Shown one piece after another: positions 1 through 7,963 of a stretch of 37,355 bases of DNA. A model generated the notes under the pieces. That model had not been told where the DNA came from. It ran no database searches and worked only from the letters and a program-made list of their open reading frames with translations. How positions within the stretch are numbered: position 1 is the first letter of the stretch; each line of letters starts with the position of its first letter. The DNA comes from Acidobacteriota bacterium (GTDB lineage Bacteria > Acidobacteriota > Terriglobia > Bryobacterales > JACQDG01). Made by a program: the position numbers and the translations under genes. Where the stretch lies: contig JACQDG010000224.1 in NCBI GenBank assembly GCA_016201185.1, positions 1 to 37,355 on the forward strand. Reading direction: 5' to 3'.

Positions 1-125
1 CGGGGCAGATCGTGCTTTCCAGTGTGGGCTTCGTCAAGGCTGACCTGGAAGAGGCGGCGCGTTGGCTGGGCGTTGCGAACCTGTTCCACCGCGACGAAAA
101 GATCGAAGCTTTTCGCGCCGGTTGA
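1..125 (+). CDS. C-terminal end of an unidentified gene (truncated by window start)
   Basis: An open frame enters from the left edge (first full codon at base 3) and stops with TGA at 123-125. It encodes about 40 residues that begin near QIVLSSVGFVKADLEEAARW and end in EAFRAG. The tail is amphipathic and Glu/Ala-rich, like the closing helices of a globular cytosolic enzyme. It is too short for me to name a family. A small hairpin follows the stop and could end its transcript. The frame is supported by its continuity to the edge and by coding-like codon use. Identity is unknown. Confidence 0.5.
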   Translation, partial: GQIVLSSVGFVKADLEEAARWLGVANLFHRDEKIEAFRAG

Positions 126-138
126 GGGTCCAAGAACT

Positions 139-157
139 AAACTCCGGTCGGAGTTTT
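139..157 (+). terminator. Hairpin AAACTCC-GGTC-GGAGTTTT between two genes
   Basis: A perfect 7-bp stem (AAACTCC / GGAGTTT) closes a GGTC loop and is followed by one more T. It lies just after the stop of the partial gene and 7 bases before the ATG of the small basic protein. It resembles a weak intrinsic terminator. However, its 3' arm contains GGAG, the only plausible Shine-Dalgarno for the ATG at 164, so it could instead sequester that ribosome-binding site. The T-tract is short, so termination is uncertain. Confidence 0.35.
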
Positions 158-163
158 GATTCC

Positions 164-334
164 ATGCCAAAGAAGCCGGCGCGGCGGCGGAACGTGTTCC
201 GGGCGGCGAAGGAAGTCCGGAAGCTGGCGCGGGAGCGAATCGGCCCGGTGCCGGCGGGCCGAACGATCCAGCCCAAGAGCCGCAAGCCCACGAAGCATCC
301 CAAGAAAGAAAAAGAAAGCTGGCTGGAAAACTAG
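164..334 (+). CDS. Small highly basic hypothetical protein (56 aa)
   Basis: The ORF-track frame starts earlier (62), but the likely start is the ATG at 164. That ATG follows a GGAG in a hairpin and gives a compact 56-residue product beginning MPKKPARRRN. It is rich in Lys/Arg with several Pro and almost no acidic residues until the tail, so it may bind nucleic acid or ribosomes. I recognise no named domain. It lies 16 bases upstream of the thymidine kinase gene in the same direction and is probably cotranscribed with it. The alternative is a spurious frame, but the start context and clean termination just before the next gene favour a real gene. Confidence 0.55.
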   Translation: MPKKPARRRNVFRAAKEVRKLARERIGPVPAGRTIQPKSRKPTKHPKKEKESWLEN

Positions 335-350
335 CGGGGACGAGGGGCGC

Positions 351-962
351 ATGAACATCGTGCAAGGACATACCGGCTGGCTGGAAGTGATCTGCGGGCC
401 GATGTTCTCCGGCAAGAGCGAGGAGCTGATGCGGCGGATGCGAAGAAGCGAGATTGCCCGGCGGCGGGTGCAGATGTTCCAGCCGGCGGTCGACCTGCGG
501 CGTTCCTCCGAGGAGGGCGTCTCCCAGGGCGGCCTGCGCACCCCGCCGCTGCTCGTCTCCTCGGCCAAGGAGATCCTGGATTTCCTGGAAGTGCGGACGG
601 AAGTGGTAGGCATTGACGATGCGCATTTCCTGGGTCCGGACCTGGTGGAGATCGCCAACCACCTGGCCGACATGGGCAAGCAAGTGATCGTGGCAGGGCT
701 TGACACCGATTACATGGGCCGGCCTTTCGAGCCGATCCCGGCGCTGCTGGCGCTGGCCGAAGAGATCACCAAGACGCTGGCCATCTGTGTGCAGTGCGGC
801 GGGCCGGCCAAGTATACCCAGCGGCTGGTGGAATCGACGGAACGGATTGTGATCGGAGCGGCCGGGCTGTATGAGGCCCGCTGCCGCCGTTGCTTCGAGC
901 CCGGTGTACCCCGCCAGCAGCAACTGGATTTTGTGAAGCCGAAGCCGGGAAAGGTGCAGTGA
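351..962 (+). CDS. tdk: Thymidine kinase-family protein (TK1-like) with altered active site
   Basis: The product is 203 aa, the usual length for bacterial type II thymidine kinase, which phosphorylates thymidine with ATP in the salvage pathway. The ORF track extends it to 156, but the ATG at 351, preceded by GAGGGG, gives the conserved N-terminus. A P-loop GPMFSGKS lies at residues 16-23. The lasso/thymidine region GLDTDYMGRPF is present. Two Cys pairs (CVQC and CRRC) fit the family's zinc site. Oddities: the family's catalytic IDEAQF motif reads IDDAHF (Asp at 90 where Glu is expected), and the TH/SHDG motif reads SQGG. Family membership is secure. Activity or substrate may have shifted. Confidence 0.85.
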   Translation: MNIVQGHTGWLEVICGPMFSGKSEELMRRMRRSEIARRRVQMFQPAVDLRRSSEEGVSQGGLRTPPLLVSSAKEILDFLEVRTEVVGIDDAHFLGPDLVEIANHLADMGKQVIVAGLDTDYMGRPFEPIPALLALAEEITKTLAICVQCGGPAKYTQRLVESTERIVIGAAGLYEARCRRCFEPGVPRQQQLDFVKPKPGKVQ

Positions 963-990
963 TGGCGCCCTTCCTGTCGGCCGGTCCCCT

Positions 991-1923
991 GTGAACGAAC
1001 AACCAACTTCCCCTGAAGAATCCGGAGAGGACAGGAACCCTGTCCCCCGCTGGCTGTCTTCATTCTTGCCTGCCTCGCCCGCCCGGTTCTTCCGCTCCCT
1101 GATCCGGCTTGTCGTTTTTTTTCTTTTTACATGGATCGCGTGGTGGCTCGTCGCCAAGATGATTACACCGCTGGTGGACATGCTGGTGGCCAGCGCCTTG
1201 TCGCTGGCTGTGGCTGTAGTCTCGATCACCGCGGTCATGATGCGCATCTACGAGCTCCAGCCTTTTTATGTGGTGGGATTCTTTTGGAATCGCGTGGCCC
1301 TGGCGCATCTGAAAATGGGGCTGGCGCTGGGGGCCGGCTCTTCCTTGTTGATAGTGCTGATCCAATGGGCCGGCGGGTGGGTCCGCTTGGAGCGCATCGG
1401 GCCGATTCCCAACGCCTGGGCGACCTTCCTTTTCGGCTTCTTCATCCTGGCGGTGGGGGCCACGGGAGAAGAGCTGCTCTTTCGAGGGTATGGTTTTCAA
1501 CACTTGATCTGCGCCTTTGGCCCCTGGTTTTCCATCCTGTTTACCTCCGGGCTGTTTGCCCTCGCGCACACGGCCAATCCTTCTTTTTCGCGCTTAAGCC
1601 TGATCAATACGGGCCTGTTCGGCCTGGTATTTGGTTATGCCTACTGGCGCACGCGGGATTTGTGGCTGCCACTCGGCATGCACTTTGCCTGGAATTTCTC
1701 TCTGACCACTATCGGCGCAACCGTCAGCGGGCTTAAAATTAAATTGACGGCAGTTTCCGTAGTTTCGGCCGGCTCGCGGCTGTGGAGCGGCGGTGATTAC
1801 GGGCCGGAGGCCAGCCTGGTGACCAGTTTTGTTCTGCTGGCGACGATGGGGCTTCTCTGGAAGCGACCCCCGGCCCGGCAGCAGCAGGGGATTGTCGCCG
1901 CCCAGTATGGAGGCCGGACATGA
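991..1923 (+). CDS. CPBP family intramembrane metalloprotease (CAAX protease-like)
   Basis: A 310-aa polytopic membrane protein starting at GTG 991. The three family motifs are visible: EELLFR (residues 160-165), FALAHT with His193, and HFAWNF with His231 and Asn235. These are the Glu/His residues expected of ABI/Rce1-type glutamic intramembrane proteases. Several hydrophobic segments (about 35-58, 66-86, 105-125, 142-156, 180-195, 205-220) fit a multi-span inner-membrane enzyme. The substrate cannot be told from sequence; bacterial homologues are linked to peptide maturation or self-immunity. It lies 28 bases after tdk and overlaps the next gene by ATGA, suggesting one operon. No clear ribosome-binding site precedes the GTG. 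Confidence 0.85.
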   Translation: MNEQPTSPEESGEDRNPVPRWLSSFLPASPARFFRSLIRLVVFFLFTWIAWWLVAKMITPLVDMLVASALSLAVAVVSITAVMMRIYELQPFYVVGFFWNRVALAHLKMGLALGAGSSLLIVLIQWAGGWVRLERIGPIPNAWATFLFGFFILAVGATGEELLFRGYGFQHLICAFGPWFSILFTSGLFALAHTANPSFSRLSLINTGLFGLVFGYAYWRTRDLWLPLGMHFAWNFSLTTIGATVSGLKIKLTAVSVVSAGSRLWSGGDYGPEASLVTSFVLLATMGLLWKRPPARQQQGIVAAQYGGRT

Positions 1924-2699
1924 GACGATCAGGAGCGTGGGTGCTCAGCGCCGGCTGGAGCTTGCTGGCTTGCGCTTCGCCTTCGCTGGCTGGCGAGAAG
2001 CTGACTTTTGCGGAGCGTACCGAGATTGTGCTGGGCCTGATGGCGGAATACGCCACGGTGAAAGTGGCCCTGCCGCGCTCGAAGAAGGCGCTGGAAGTCA
2101 CGGCCGCGGGCAAGCACGACAAGGAGAAGTGGGCCGAAGCGATGCAGCAGAACGGCCCGGCCGGCCGCGTCGGCGACCTGGTGCAGATTACCAAAGTGGG
2201 GATCGAAGGCGACCGGCTGCTGTTCGAGATCAACTACGGCATGAAAGGCCGGCGGCGATGGTGGCATAACGTGGAGGTGGGCACCAGCACCAGCGGCCGG
2301 ATGGCGCCCATCGCCCAGGATCAGAACAGCAACGCTCCGAGCGGCACCATGCTGGCATTGGTGTTCGACAAGCAGCTCCCGCCCCTCAAGGCCGCCGAGA
2401 TCAAGAAAATGCTCCAGCCCATTCTGGATTTCGAGAAGCACTCCGCCACGGAACTTTACACCGATACGCTGCCGAAAGAGTTTCAGGAGGCCATCAAGGC
2501 CAAGAAGGTTTTGGTCGGCATGGACCGGGAGATGGTCCTGCTGGCCAAGGGCCGCCCGGAAAACAAGCTGCGGGAGACCAAGGACGGCGTGGAGACGGAA
2601 GACTGGATTTTCGGCAAGCCCCCGGGCACTATCACCTTCGTGACCTTCGAGGGCGATAAGGTGATCCGAGTGAAGGATATGTACGCAGGAGCGCAATAG
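1920..2699 (+). CDS. Secreted hypothetical protein with BamE/SmpA-like C-terminal region
   Basis: A 259-aa protein whose ATG overlaps the stop of the CPBP gene (ATGA), so the two are translationally coupled. The N-terminus is a signal peptide (about residues 1-24, ending CASPSLAGE); the Cys within it leaves a lipoprotein reading open, but no clean lipobox follows. The body is Lys/Glu-rich. The C-terminal part (about 195-255: VLVGMDREMVLLAKGRP ... FVTFEGDKVIRV) has the pattern of a small BamE/SmpA-like fold, an early helix followed by strands. I do not recognise a named family for the whole. Export across the inner membrane is likely; the function is unknown. Confidence 0.75.
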   Translation: MRRSGAWVLSAGWSLLACASPSLAGEKLTFAERTEIVLGLMAEYATVKVALPRSKKALEVTAAGKHDKEKWAEAMQQNGPAGRVGDLVQITKVGIEGDRLLFEINYGMKGRRRWWHNVEVGTSTSGRMAPIAQDQNSNAPSGTMLALVFDKQLPPLKAAEIKKMLQPILDFEKHSATELYTDTLPKEFQEAIKAKKVLVGMDREMVLLAKGRPENKLRETKDGVETEDWIFGKPPGTITFVTFEGDKVIRVKDMYAGAQ

Positions 2700-2743
2700 G
2701 CCTCGGCTCCTGGCTTCCAACTTCTCAATCTAATGGAGGAACG

Positions 2744-3754
2744 ATGGCAGCAGTAAAGGTAGGCATCAACGGTTTCGGCCGGATCGGGCGCAATATTTAC
2801 CGGGCCGCGATCGACGCGGACGACGTCAACATCGTGGCCGTCAATGATATTACTGATACTAAGACCCTGGCCCATTTGCTCAAGTACGACTCGGTGCTGG
2901 GCAGCCTGTCGGCGCAAGTCAAGGCGACCGACAACTGCATCCACGTGGACGGCAATTATTTCCAGGTTACGGCGCAGAAGGACCCTGCGCAGATCGACTG
3001 GACCTCGCTGGAGGCCCAGATCGTGGTCGAGTCCACCGGCCGGTTCACCAAGGCCGAGGAGGCACGCAAGCACCTGCGCGGGTCGGTGAAGAAGGTGATC
3101 ATCTCGGCGCCGGCCACCGGGGAGGACCTGACCATAGTGCTGGGGGTCAACGACGACCGCTACGAGCCCGCCAGGCACTCTATTCTGTCTAACGCTTCCT
3201 GCACCACCAACTGCCTGGCGCCGGTGGCCAAAGTGCTGAACGACAGCTTCGGCATCACCAAGGGTGCCATGACCACCATTCACAGCTACACTAACGACCA
3301 GGTCATCCTCGACTTTCCGCATAAAGACCTGCGGCGGGCCCGGGCCGCGGCGCTGAATATGATCCCCACCAAGACCGGGGCGGCCAGCGCCATCGGCCTG
3401 GTGATTCCGGAACTCAAGGGCAAGCTGGACGGCTACGCCATGCGCGTGCCGACTCCCAACGTTTCCGTGGTGGACCTAGTGGCAGTGTTGAGCCGGGACG
3501 TCACGGCCGAGGAGATCAACGCCAAGCTGCGCGCTGCCGCCGAAGGGCCCCTGAAGGGCATTCTGGGGTACACCGAGGACCCCGTCGTTTCAAGCGACTT
3601 CATGCACGATCCGCGCAGCTCGATTGTGGATGCCACCATGACCCGCGTACTTGGCGGCAACCTGGTGAAGGTGCTGGCCTGGTACGACAACGAGTGGGGC
3701 TTTTCCTGCCGGGTCGTCGACCTGATTCGCTTGCTCGAGAAGCGGGGGCTGTGA
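2744..3754 (+). CDS. gap: Glyceraldehyde-3-phosphate dehydrogenase, type I
   Basis: A 336-aa full-length GAPDH, which oxidises glyceraldehyde-3-phosphate to 1,3-bisphosphoglycerate in glycolysis. The start is ATG 2744 with a good GGAGGA site just upstream. It has the Rossmann motif [10 protein letters not shown] (8-17), Asp35 of the NAD-binding VND motif, the catalytic SNASCTTNC with Cys153, His180 in the HSYT motif, and the C-terminal WYDNEWG. Asp35 favours NAD over NADP, a family rule not tested here. It is followed immediately by pgk (stop and start overlap by one base), the classic gap-pgk operon. The strong ribosome-binding site fits a highly expressed gene. Confidence 0.98.
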   Translation: MAAVKVGINGFGRIGRNIYRAAIDADDVNIVAVNDITDTKTLAHLLKYDSVLGSLSAQVKATDNCIHVDGNYFQVTAQKDPAQIDWTSLEAQIVVESTGRFTKAEEARKHLRGSVKKVIISAPATGEDLTIVLGVNDDRYEPARHSILSNASCTTNCLAPVAKVLNDSFGITKGAMTTIHSYTNDQVILDFPHKDLRRARAAALNMIPTKTGAASAIGLVIPELKGKLDGYAMRVPTPNVSVVDLVAVLSRDVTAEEINAKLRAAAEGPLKGILGYTEDPVVSSDFMHDPRSSIVDATMTRVLGGNLVKVLAWYDNEWGFSCRVVDLIRLLEKRGL

Positions 3755-4923
3755 TGCCCCTTTCCCTTCGCGAGCTGGATCTCCGCGGCAAGCGTACCTT
3801 CATGCGGGTGGACTTCAATGTTCCGCTCGATCCCACGGGAAGCCAAATCACCAGCGACACGCGGATCAAGGCCTCTCTGCCCAGCATTCGGTATGCCCTG
3901 GAGAATGGAGCGGCGCTGACCCTGGCCTCTCACCTGGGCCGTCCCAAGGGCAAACCTAATCCAGTGATGAGCCTGAAGCCGGTGGCGGCGCGGCTTTCCG
4001 AACTGCTCGGCCGGCCCGTGACGATGGCGCCGGATTGTGTCGGTCCGGCGGTGCCGCCGGCGGCTCCGGGCGAGGTGGTCCTGCTCGAAAACCTTCGCTT
4101 CCACGCCGGGGAAGAAAGGAACGACGGGGAGTTTTCCCGGCAGCTCGCTTCCCTGTGCGACGTCTATGTCAACGATGCTTTCGGCTCGGCCCATCGGGCG
4201 CATGCCTCCACAGTGGGCATGGTGGAGTTCGTGCCCGTGGCCGCTGCCGGATTCCTGATGGAACAGGAGCTGAAGTATCTTTCCATGGCGGTCAGCTATC
4301 CTGTGCGGCCCTATGTCGGCATCCTGGGTGGCGCCAAAGTTTCCGACAAGATCGAGGTGATTACCAACCTGTTGAAGATTGTGGATCGTCTTTTGATCGG
4401 CGGCGCTATGGCTTACACGTTTCTGAAGTCTCTGGGATTCGGTGTCGGCCGGTCGCTGGTCGAGGATGACAAGCTAGGCTTGGCCAAACAGTTGCTCAAA
4501 GGGGCCTCCGACAAGCTACGGCTGCCACACGATCACGTGGTGGCCGCCGAATTGAAGGCCGACGCGGAGTGGGAGGTTGTGGATGGGGTCAATACTCCGA
4601 TCCCGAACGGCTGGATGGGCGTGGATATCGGCCCGCAGACCGTGGCTGCTTACGCTGAGGAAATCTCCAGCGCGAAAATGATTGTCTGGAACGGACCGAT
4701 GGGCGTCTTCGAGATCCCGCCATTTGCCAGGGGTACCATCGAGCTGGCCCAGGCTGTGGCCGCTTCCGGGGCTACGAGCATCGTCGGCGGCGGTGATTCG
4801 GAAAAAGCCATCAAGACGGCCGGTGTGGCCGACAAGATTACCCACATTTCCACCGGCGGAGGCGCCTCGCTGGAGTATCTCTCCGGCCGCACCCTACCAG
4901 GCGTGGCGGCGCTGGAAAAATAG
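3754..4923 (+). CDS. pgk: Phosphoglycerate kinase
   Basis: A 389-aa enzyme of normal family length that transfers phosphate from 1,3-bisphosphoglycerate to ADP. The ORF track begins inside gap; the ATG at 3754 overlaps the gap TGA by one base and gives the expected N-terminus. Motifs in order: [68 protein letters not shown] and [11 protein letters not shown]. These cover both substrate-binding lobes and the nucleotide site. Translation is probably coupled to gap. No separate promoter is seen. There is no obvious terminator in the 77 bases before the toxin-antitoxin pair. Confidence 0.98.
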   Translation: MPLSLRELDLRGKRTFMRVDFNVPLDPTGSQITSDTRIKASLPSIRYALENGAALTLASHLGRPKGKPNPVMSLKPVAARLSELLGRPVTMAPDCVGPAVPPAAPGEVVLLENLRFHAGEERNDGEFSRQLASLCDVYVNDAFGSAHRAHASTVGMVEFVPVAAAGFLMEQELKYLSMAVSYPVRPYVGILGGAKVSDKIEVITNLLKIVDRLLIGGAMAYTFLKSLGFGVGRSLVEDDKLGLAKQLLKGASDKLRLPHDHVVAAELKADAEWEVVDGVNTPIPNGWMGVDIGPQTVAAYAEEISSAKMIVWNGPMGVFEIPPFARGTIELAQAVAASGATSIVGGGDSEKAIKTAGVADKITHISTGGGASLEYLSGRTLPGVAALEK

Positions 4924-4939
4924 ACTCTTGCAGCGCGTT

Positions 4940-4961
4940 CTGATCCCACACTGATCCCACA
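4940..4961 (+). repeat. Perfect tandem duplication of an 11-bp unit (CTGATCCCACA x2)
   Basis: CTGATCCCACA occurs twice head to tail between the pgk stop and the antitoxin start. The 11-bp period is close to one helical turn, so the two copies would face the same side of the DNA. It may be an activator or repressor site for the toxin-antitoxin promoter, or a small duplication left by insertion of that module. No protein is identified for it. Confidence 0.45.
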
Positions 4962-4984
4962 GAGAGTGTCTTTGTGCTATCATT

Positions 4985-5002
4985 ATGCTAACATGTTGGC
5001 AT
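4985..5002 (+). promoter_or_regulatory. Palindromic operator overlapping the antitoxin start codon
   Basis: ATGCTAACATGTTGGCAT is an 18-bp inverted repeat with a single mismatched pair, centred on CATG. Its last two bases are the first two of the antitoxin ATG. Ribbon-helix-helix antitoxins such as FitA/VapB bind short palindromes over their own promoters, alone or with the toxin. The position fits autorepression. There is no room for a Shine-Dalgarno between this site and the ATG. A possible -10 (TATCAT, 4978-4983) would start transcription almost at the start codon. Confidence 0.6.
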
Positions 5003-5237
5003 GCCTGAAGTGTTAGTCAGGGACTTGGACCCTTTGGTCATCCGGCGGCTGAAGACGCTGGCGCGAGAGCACCAGCGTTCACTGCAGGCCGAGCTGAAAA
5101 CCGTTCTGGAACGTGAGGCCGAGTCTGCGGTCTCGATGGCGGAGTTTCGTAAGGAAGCGGCCCGCCTCCGTCGGCGGCTGGCCGGCCGCAGGCACACCGA
5201 CAGCGCCACATTGCAGGCGGCCGGCCGCCGGCGATGA
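5001..5237 (+). CDS. FitA/VapB-like ribbon-helix-helix antitoxin
   Basis: A 78-aa protein. The first 45 residues have the FitA-type pattern: a short strand (PEVLVRDLD) followed by helices (PLVIRRLKTLAREHQRSLQAEL) typical of a ribbon-helix-helix DNA-binding domain. The C-terminal half is Arg-rich and would wrap and inhibit the toxin. It overlaps the PIN-domain toxin gene by four bases (ATGA), the normal arrangement. A palindrome covering its start codon is its likely operator. No ribosome-binding site is visible, so translation may be from a nearly leaderless transcript. The pair sits as an islet between pgk and an oppositely oriented metabolic operon, consistent with acquisition. Confidence 0.85.
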   Translation: MPEVLVRDLDPLVIRRLKTLAREHQRSLQAELKTVLEREAESAVSMAEFRKEAARLRRRLAGRRHTDSATLQAAGRRR

Positions 5238-5656
5238 CGCGGTACGTCGTCGATGCAAGCGTCGTCGTGAAGTGGTTCGTGCCGGAGATCCATTCGGAAG
5301 CAGCCCTTCAATTCACAGTGTCCGAGTGCGAATTACTGGCTCCGGACTTCCTGCTGACGGAAGTGGGCAATATCCTTTGGAAGAAGATCCGCCGCGCCGA
5401 GCTTACAAGAAATGAAGGACGAGAAGTATTGCGGGTCCTTCGTCGTGCTCCGCTACAGATTCACCCCTCCGAACTCCTGCTCCAGCCGGCGTTTGAAATC
5501 GCGTGCAGCACTGGCCGCAGCGTTTACGACAGCCTTTACCTTGGGCTCGCTGTCCTCAGGCGCTGCCGGGCAGTGACAGCCGACCGGCGACTCTACAACG
5601 CTCTTCAAGGCAGCCCTTTCACCGCCAACGTTCACTGGATTCAAGAGGGGCCGTAA
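5234..5656 (+). CDS. vapC: VapC-like PIN-domain toxin ribonuclease
   Basis: A 140-aa single PIN domain. The acidic Mg-binding residues are all present: Asp7 (VDASVVVKW), Glu43 (LLTEVGN), Asp99 (SVYDSLYLGLA) and Asp117 (TADRRLYN). Such toxins cut specific tRNAs or other RNAs when the antitoxin is lost. The gene is coupled to the antitoxin by ATGA. Length and motifs indicate an intact toxin. The RNA target cannot be inferred. The gene ends 20 bases before the convergent glycosyltransferase. Confidence 0.93.
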   Translation: MTRYVVDASVVVKWFVPEIHSEAALQFTVSECELLAPDFLLTEVGNILWKKIRRAELTRNEGREVLRVLRRAPLQIHPSELLLQPAFEIACSTGRSVYDSLYLGLAVLRRCRAVTADRRLYNALQGSPFTANVHWIQEGP

Positions 5657-5676
5657 AGGAGTGAACCGGCCCTCCG

Positions 5677-6384
5677 CTACTTCCTTCGCAGGGGCTTGAA
5701 GCGGTACTTCAGGATGCACCACAGCGCCCGGAAACCGTCGCGGAGGCCAATCTTTTTGCCTTCCTCGTAGGTGCGGCCGTGGTAGGCGATGCCGACCTCG
5801 TAGATGCGGGCCCGGGAGCGAGCCAGCTTGCAGGTGATCTCAGGTTCGAAGCCGAAGCGATCTTCCTCGAGTACGATCGACTGGATCAGTTCCCGCCGGA
5901 AAACTTTGTAACAGGTTTCCATATCGGTTAGATTCAGGTCGGTGGCCATATTGGACAGCAGGGTCAGCAGCTTGTTGCCCAGTGAGTGCCAGAAATACAG
6001 CACCCGGTGTTCCTGGGTGCCGACGAAGCGGGAGCCGTAAACGGCGTCGGCCTGGCCGCGCTCGAGCGGCTCGATCAGTTTGTAGAAATCTTCCGGGTCG
6101 TATTCCAGGTCGGCGTCCTGCACGATAACGTAATCGCCCCGGGCCTGTGCGAAGCCCGTCCGCAGAGCCTTGCCCTTTCCCATGTTGTGCCGCTGGAGGA
6201 TGACCTTCACGCTGGAGTTTTGCCGCTCGATCTCGGCGAGGCGCTCCCGGGTGCCGTCCGTCGAGCCGTCATCAACGACAATGATCTCCTTGGAAATGTC
6301 GACTCGCTCGACGCGGTTGATAATCTCGGCGATCGTTTCGCGCTCGTTGTAGACCGGGATCACTACCGAGAGCTTGAGGTTCAT
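5677..6384 (-). CDS. Family 2 glycosyltransferase, polyprenyl/dolichyl-phosphate mannosyltransferase-like
   Basis: A 235-aa GT-A fold enzyme. It has the N-terminal [12 protein letters not shown] strand-loop, the nucleotide-binding [10 protein letters not shown] (about 37-45) and the metal-binding QDADLEYDP (89-97), followed by the acceptor-side region with [12 protein letters not shown]. It resembles synthases that transfer a sugar from a nucleotide donor to polyprenyl phosphate on the cytosolic membrane face. There is no C-terminal membrane span, so it probably sits peripherally at the membrane. It is the last gene of the - strand operon RNase PH - RdgB - GT2, nine bases after rdgB. The donor sugar is unknown. 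Confidence 0.92.
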   Translation of the reverse strand: MNLKLSVVIPVYNERETIAEIINRVERVDISKEIIVVDDGSTDGTRERLAEIERQNSSVKVILQRHNMGKGKALRTGFAQARGDYVIVQDADLEYDPEDFYKLIEPLERGQADAVYGSRFVGTQEHRVLYFWHSLGNKLLTLLSNMATDLNLTDMETCYKVFRRELIQSIVLEEDRFGFEPEITCKLARSRARIYEVGIAYHGRTYEEGKKIGLRDGFRALWCILKYRFKPLRRK

Positions 6385-6393
6385 AGATCGAGC

Positions 6394-7017
6394 TCAGCCG
6401 CAAGGTGTCAGTATACCGCCCTGGATTTCACCGCCGTGCTTTCGGAGCCACTCGAGCATGGCGCGGAAGGCCTGACCCCGGTGACTATGGAGAAACTTTT
6501 CTTCCGGGTCGAGCTCGGCAAACGTGCGACCGAGCGGTGGAAAGTAAAACAGCGGGTCGTAGCCGAAGCCGCCCGCGCCCCGCGGAGCATCGATGATGTT
6601 GCCCTCGGCCTGGCCGCGGAAGGTGGCTAACAGGCGCCCGGGTAAAGCGAGAGCAACAACACAGACGAAGCGGGCGCGCGGGCAGGAAGGGAAGGCGCCC
6701 GAAACGCGGCGCAAGTTTTCAATCAGCAGAGCGCGGTTCTGCTCGTCGGTCGCGAGCGGGCCAGCGTAGCGCGCGGAGCGAATGCCGGGCTCGCCCCCTA
6801 GCGCGTCCACTTCCAGGCCGGAATCATCCGCAAACAGCAAAGCATTTACGTGGCGGGCGTAGCACAGCGCCTTTTGAATGGCGTTTTCTTCGAAGCTGCG
6901 GCCGGTCTCCGGGCAATCGAACGGCCCGGTCGCCGCGATCTGCAATTCGGGCGGCGCGGCCAGGCGGAATTCAGCCAGCTTGCCCGGATTAGCCGTGGTG
7001 CAACAGAGCGTAAGCAT
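6394..7017 (-). CDS. rdgB: Non-canonical purine NTP pyrophosphatase (RdgB/HAM1, XTP/dITP)
   Basis: A 207-aa housecleaning enzyme that hydrolyses ITP, dITP and XTP to the monophosphates so that deaminated purines do not enter nucleic acids. It has the N-terminal TTANPGKLAEF, the metal-binding FADDSGLEVDALGGEPG with RSARYAG, the GFGYDPLFY motif, and the closing SHRGQA. Length is normal. Its ATG overlaps the RNase PH stop by one base (TAATG), so the two are coupled, a common gene pair in bacteria. The C-terminal tail after the conserved region is about 25 residues. Confidence 0.95.
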   Translation of the reverse strand: MLTLCCTTANPGKLAEFRLAAPPELQIAATGPFDCPETGRSFEENAIQKALCYARHVNALLFADDSGLEVDALGGEPGIRSARYAGPLATDEQNRALLIENLRRVSGAFPSCPRARFVCVVALALPGRLLATFRGQAEGNIIDAPRGAGGFGYDPLFYFPPLGRTFAELDPEEKFLHSHRGQAFRAMLEWLRKHGGEIQGGILTPCG

Positions 7018-7733
7018 TACCAGGAAGCGATGCGGCGCTGGGCGGCGATCAGTTCCTGGATGCCGGTGGCGGCCAGGGCCAGCATTTCCTGCAACTGCTG
7101 CTGATTGAACAGGGCATGCTCGGCCGTCGCCTGGACCTCGACGAAACGCCCGCCGCCGGTCATCACCACGTTCATATCGACCCCGGCCCGGGCGTCCTCT
7201 TCGTAGCAGAGATCCAGCATCGGCACTCCGTCCAGGATCCCCACGCTGATGGCGGCCAGGTAGTCAGTGAGAGGCATGCGGGAAATAAGCTTCCCCTTGA
7301 TCATTTGCTTCAGGGCAAGGGCCAGGGCCACAAAGGCGCCGGTGATGGAGGCCGTCCGGGTGCCGCCGTCGGCCTGTAGAACGTCGCAATCGATGGTCAA
7401 GGTTCGCTCCCCCAACACGGCGAGGTCGGTCACGGCGCGCAAGGAGCGGCCGATGAGCCGCTGGATCTCGTGGGTGCGGCCGGAGATTTTGCCGCGCACC
7501 GCTTCGCGCGGAGTGCGGGTGAGGGTGGAGCGTGGCAGCATGGAGTACTCTGCGGTCACCCACCCCTGGCCGCTGCCGCGCAGGAAAGCGGGCACGGCGT
7601 CTTCCACCGTGGCGGTCACGACGACTCTCGTGTTGCCCATCTCAATGAGAGCGGAGCCCTCGGCAGTAAGGAGGTACTGCGGCGTGATCCGCACGGGGCG
7701 GCATTGGGTCGGCAGCCGTTGATCGATTCGCAT
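7017..7733 (-). CDS. rph: Ribonuclease PH
   Basis: A 238-aa phosphorolytic 3'-5' exoribonuclease that trims tRNA and other structured RNA 3' ends, releasing nucleoside diphosphates. The sequence spans the whole family: [14 protein letters not shown] at the N-terminus, the RNA-binding [10 protein letters not shown] stretch with PREAVRGK, the catalytic core [18 protein letters not shown], and the C-terminal metal-binding [17 protein letters not shown]. The start is ATG 7733; the bases before it (TAGCCTCCC) lack a standard ribosome-binding site. rdgB follows with a one-base overlap. A small membrane-protein gene lies 25 bases upstream in the same direction. Confidence 0.97.
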   Translation of the reverse strand: MRIDQRLPTQCRPVRITPQYLLTAEGSALIEMGNTRVVVTATVEDAVPAFLRGSGQGWVTAEYSMLPRSTLTRTPREAVRGKISGRTHEIQRLIGRSLRAVTDLAVLGERTLTIDCDVLQADGGTRTASITGAFVALALALKQMIKGKLISRMPLTDYLAAISVGILDGVPMLDLCYEEDARAGVDMNVVMTGGGRFVEVQATAEHALFNQQQLQEMLALAATGIQELIAAQRRIASW

Positions 7734-7758
7734 GGGAGGCTAAACGCCGAAGGGAAGC

Positions 7759-7896
7759 TCAACCGGGCTTCAAGACCGCGTAGAAAAGCAACATGACCAG
7801 CGCCATCGCCAACACCAGCCAGAAAATGCAGCCGATCTGCCGGGCGCGGCTCGTCGCGGTCTTCTTACGGCCCCGAGCCGGCCTCCACTTGGGCAT
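7759..7896 (-). CDS. Small single-span membrane protein (45 aa), not in the ORF track
   Basis: Reading the - strand from the ATG at 7896 gives a 45-aa frame to TGA at 7759. It has a basic N-terminal half (MPKWRPARGRKKTATSRARQ) followed by one hydrophobic span of about 20 residues (IGCIFWLVLAMALVMLLFYAV) and a short KPG end. Basic-in, one-helix topology is typical of genuine small membrane proteins. It sits 25 bases upstream of rph in the same direction and may be the first gene of that operon. The function is unknown. Evidence is composition and position only; a conserved family could not be checked. Confidence 0.5.
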   Translation of the reverse strand: MPKWRPARGRKKTATSRARQIGCIFWLVLAMALVMLLFYAVLKPG

Positions 7897-7963
7897 TCAC
7901 CAAATCGTAGCACTTGAGGGGCAGCCGGTGGGCCAAACCTTGCCGTGGTACAACAGGAGCATT

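Noticed and set aside
1929-3322. Long - strand frames opposite the secreted hypothetical and gap
   Set aside because: They lie wholly over well-supported genes and have compositions expected from antisense reading.
5648-5672. Inverted repeat GGGCCG / CGGCCC between the convergent VapC and glycosyltransferase genes
   Set aside because: A bidirectional terminator is possible, but the stem is six bases with a 13-base loop and no T-tract on either side.
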